The notes beneath the pieces are model-generated. The model was not told the DNA's origin, searched no databases, and saw only the letters and a program-made list of their open reading frames with translations. Positions 62,028-64,000 of a DNA stretch of 64,000 nt are shown here, piece by piece; within the stretch, counting starts at the first letter, position 1, and the number at the start of each line of letters is the position of its first letter. This DNA is from Micromonospora sp. CB01531 (GTDB lineage: Bacteria; Actinomycetota; Actinomycetes; Mycobacteriales; Micromonosporaceae): the NCBI RefSeq assembly GCF_001905095.1, contig NZ_LWLS01000056.1:62001-126000 (forward strand), given 5' to 3'. A program made the translations under genes and the position numbers.

Positions 62028-64000
62028 CTACCGCAACCGGTACGCCTTGATGACGGTGTAGTCGACAGTCGCACCGTCCGCGTACGCCGCGCTGGCGCGC
62101 AGCGACACGTACCCCTGCTCCGGCTGATGAAGCAGAGCCAGGAAGCCATCCTTGCCGGTCTTCTGCAGGGACACCCGCTGCCAGGTCGCGCCCTCGTCGT
62201 ACGACACCTCGACGTTGACCGTCTTCAGGTCGGAGGCGGCCGCACCCGGCTGGCGCTCGATGCTGAGCGGGACCGGGAACACGCGTCCGCCGCGCGCGCT
62301 GTTGTCGACGTCCAGCTCCGGCCGGAACGCGACCGAAGCGAGCGGCAGGGCGGTCGGCTGTTCGCCGGGCGTCTCGGCGGAGCGGAACGTCCACTTGCCG
62401 CTGATCGACGTGCTGTTGTCCATCGAACCGTTCGCGCCGCGGGTCACCGCGTATTCCAGCCGGTAGGTGCTTTCCGCCGCGGGAACGGAGCCGCTCGCGT
62501 CGTAGAAGTACGTGGGCATGTTGGCGAGCAGCTGATCATCCTTGTAGAGCGCCATCCGGCCGGTGTCCAGCCACGAGTACCCGGTGTGCCCGGCCTGGTC
62601 CCCGGACACCGGCACGTTGAGGGCCATGTAGTTGCCCTGCCGGGTGAAGTACACCCGGTCCCCGTTGAAGATGGGCGCGGACGGGCCCTTCTGCCAGTCC
62701 ACCACATACCGCCGGCCCGGCTCGTACGTCAGGTCACCCGTCCAGAGCTGCGCCCCGTACGGCCCTTGCGGTTCCCATCTGTTCCGCCACATCACGCCGT
62801 CGGCCGAGTAGTAGATGGTGCGCTCGCCGGGGATGGTGAACGGGATGGGCGCGGAGATCGCGCTGCCGCCGTCCGCCGGGAAGCCCCAGTTGTGCATGTA
62901 CCCGGTCCGGTCGACCGGGCCGACGGAGTGGAACCGGTTGACCACGGTGGCCAGCTCATCCTGCCGGACGGTGTGCCGGAAGTTGGTGAACAGGTCGCCG
63001 CGCCGGAACCAGACGAGGTCGTACTCGTAGGGCGAGTTGTTGAAGGTACCGTCGGCGTTCGGTTGCGCCCAGACCGTACGCACCTCGCCGGTGAGCGTGC
63101 CCGCGTCCGCCGGGACCGAGCCGCCCAGGTTCGCCGCGTAGAGCTTGGCGAAGCTGGTCCCGCTGATCCGGTTGTCCAGCACGTACCCGGACGGCAGCGT
63201 CCGGAAGAAGCCGAGGTGGGCGCTGCGGCTGGCGGCCCCCTCACGCGGCACGGTGACCGAGGCCGAGGTGCCCTTGCGGGCGTCCAGCACCAGTTCGGCG
63301 TCGCCGCCGGAGGTGACCGTGTAGACCGGCTGGGTCAGCAGCGTCGAGCTGGCACCGTCGGGCCCGTCCGTGATGACGGTCGCCTGTACGGCGTACCGGC
63401 CGACCCGAACCGAGGTCGTGACGGTGCCCGAGGCGTGGTAAGGCACCTTGTAGACGGCGAAGTCGATGCCCACGACGCTGAGCGAGTAGTCGCTGGCCGG
63501 CGCGCCGTTGCGGTCGATGAGTTTGACAGTGAGCTTGCGCGACTCGTGTTCCTTGGTGATGGCCACCGGCACCCGGGCGGACACCGTACCGTCCGGGGAA
63601 CTGGCCACCACAGCGCCGCTGAACAGGCCGGTCGCGCTGTTGACCCGGGTGTTGGCGGTCAGCGTGGTCTCGGCGGTGCCGCCGGCCGGGATGGTCAGCT
63701 GGCTCGGGTTCACCGTGAACATGCCGGCCGGGGCCGCCGAGCCGTCCGGCACGGTCGCCGGTGCGGTCAGGTTCAGGGTCACCGCGGCCGGGCCGTCATT
63801 GCGGTAGCGCACGGTCCGCTGCACCGGGACGTCGTCGTCAGCTGGGTACGCCTGGGTGCCCAGTGCGAGACTGGTCGGGCTAGGCAGCACCGCCTGCTTG
63901 ATGGCGCGGCCCACATCCACCCGGCCGGCGCCCTGCTGGAACGCATTCAGCGCGGGGTTCGGCTTGGCCGACGCGATCAGCTGCGCCTTCAGCGCGCCGG
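62028..64000 (-). CDS. Secreted S8 (subtilisin-like) serine peptidase, C-terminal part (N-terminus outside the window)
   Basis: About 657 codons are visible; the frame is open to the window edge. The first visible residues (LKAQLIASAKPNPALNAFQ, then QGAGRVDVGRAI) are the last helix of a subtilase catalytic domain. A fibronectin-like domain follows (TSLALGTQAYPADDD, RTVRYRNDGPAAVTLNLT), then further beta-sandwich modules (ITKEHESRKLTV, VTSGGDAELVLDARKG). The Asp-His-Ser triad must lie beyond position 64000. Such large actinobacterial subtilases are secreted and degrade proteins. The dead fragment at 2169-2516 represents the same junction of a related enzyme. Confidence 0.88.
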   Translation of the reverse strand, partial: GALKAQLIASAKPNPALNAFQQGAGRVDVGRAIKQAVLPSPTSLALGTQAYPADDDVPVQRTVRYRNDGPAAVTLNLTAPATVPDGSAAPAGMFTVNPSQLTIPAGGTAETTLTANTRVNSATGLFSGAVVASSPDGTVSARVPVAITKEHESRKLTVKLIDRNGAPASDYSLSVVGIDFAVYKVPYHASGTVTTSVRVGRYAVQATVITDGPDGASSTLLTQPVYTVTSGGDAELVLDARKGTSASVTVPREGAASRSAHLGFFRTLPSGYVLDNRISGTSFAKLYAANLGGSVPADAGTLTGEVRTVWAQPNADGTFNNSPYEYDLVWFRRGDLFTNFRHTVRQDELATVVNRFHSVGPVDRTGYMHNWGFPADGGSAISAPIPFTIPGERTIYYSADGVMWRNRWEPQGPYGAQLWTGDLTYEPGRRYVVDWQKGPSAPIFNGDRVYFTRQGNYMALNVPVSGDQAGHTGYSWLDTGRMALYKDDQLLANMPTYFYDASGSVPAAESTYRLEYAVTRGANGSMDNSTSISGKWTFRSAETPGEQPTALPLASVAFRPELDVDNSARGGRVFPVPLSIERQPGAAASDLKTVNVEVSYDEGATWQRVSLQKTGKDGFLALLHQPEQGYVSLRASAAYADGATVDYTVIKAYRLR

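Noticed and set aside
59599..62061. An 820-codon plus-strand frame opposite the DUF2207 and LemA genes
   Set aside because: The minus strand carries clear LemA and DUF2207 motifs; the plus frame is repetitive Arg/Gly/Asp sequence.

Overview
This 64 kb window is very GC-rich DNA with dense third-position G/C, frequent GTG starts, purine-rich ribosome sites and many 1-8 nt start/stop overlaps. This points to a filamentous actinobacterium. Micromonosporaceae (Micromonospora, Actinoplanes and relatives) is my best guess from overall gene style and from a GC-rich intergenic repeat at 37118-37173. That guess is an inference. No rRNA, tRNA, CRISPR array, IS element or phage integrase was seen.

Region 1 (1-2.6 kb) holds the N-terminal part of a secreted S15/PepX-type peptidase, a small conserved Cys/His protein divergent from a CGNR zinc-finger regulator, and two decayed gene remnants (an alpha/beta-hydrolase tail and a subtilase fragment).

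Region 2 (2.7-17.2 kb) is a sugar-utilisation island that reads as a galactose / N-acetylgalactosamine locus. It contains a secreted GH27 alpha-galactosidase, a Tat-exported GH109-type alpha-N-acetylgalactosaminidase and a coupled SIS isomerase - PfkB kinase - class II aldolase operon (tagatose-phosphate logic). A carbohydrate ABC importer without its own ATPase, a DeoR repressor and a large secreted GH31 enzyme follow. The GH27 and GH31 enzymes carry matching NEW3 and NPCBM modules.

Region 3 (17.4-20.5 kb, minus strand) is a two-gene signalling unit: a response regulator fused to a thioredoxin-reductase-like flavoprotein, then a cyclic-nucleotide-domain histidine kinase.

Region 4 (20.8-44.7 kb) is the centrepiece, a hybrid NRPS-PKS operon. 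Protein A reads C-A-PCP-KS-AT-ACP-C-A-PCP and then, after a one-base frameshift at about 30472, the rest of the PCP, a thioesterase with a Cys in the nucleophile position, and a fused 12-TM MFS exporter. Protein B is A-PCP-C. Two SyrP-like Fe(II)/2-oxoglutarate oxygenases follow. Protein C is a degenerate C, an A domain interrupted by an FkbM-type methyltransferase, PCP, C and a second PCP with no A domain. A cystathionine-lyase-type PLP enzyme closes the operon. Hand-read A-domain codes suggest Asn, a Gly-like residue, Ala and Glu, with one malonate-derived unit. I do not recognise the product. A convergent FAD oxidoreductase lies just beyond.

Region 5 (46-64 kb) is mixed: a secreted SASA-type esterase; a TetR / Vat-type acetyltransferase / FAD-monooxygenase unit that looks like drug detoxification; a metal cassette (CmtR-like ArsR, cation transporter, DUF3703, ChrB-like, YkvA); a membrane protein; a two-component system whose kinase has lost its catalytic half; a Tat-type secreted protein; a sorbosone/glucose dehydrogenase-type protein; a LemA-DUF2207 pair; and the C-terminal part of a large subtilase running off the window. 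Strong hairpins mark most convergent gene ends.
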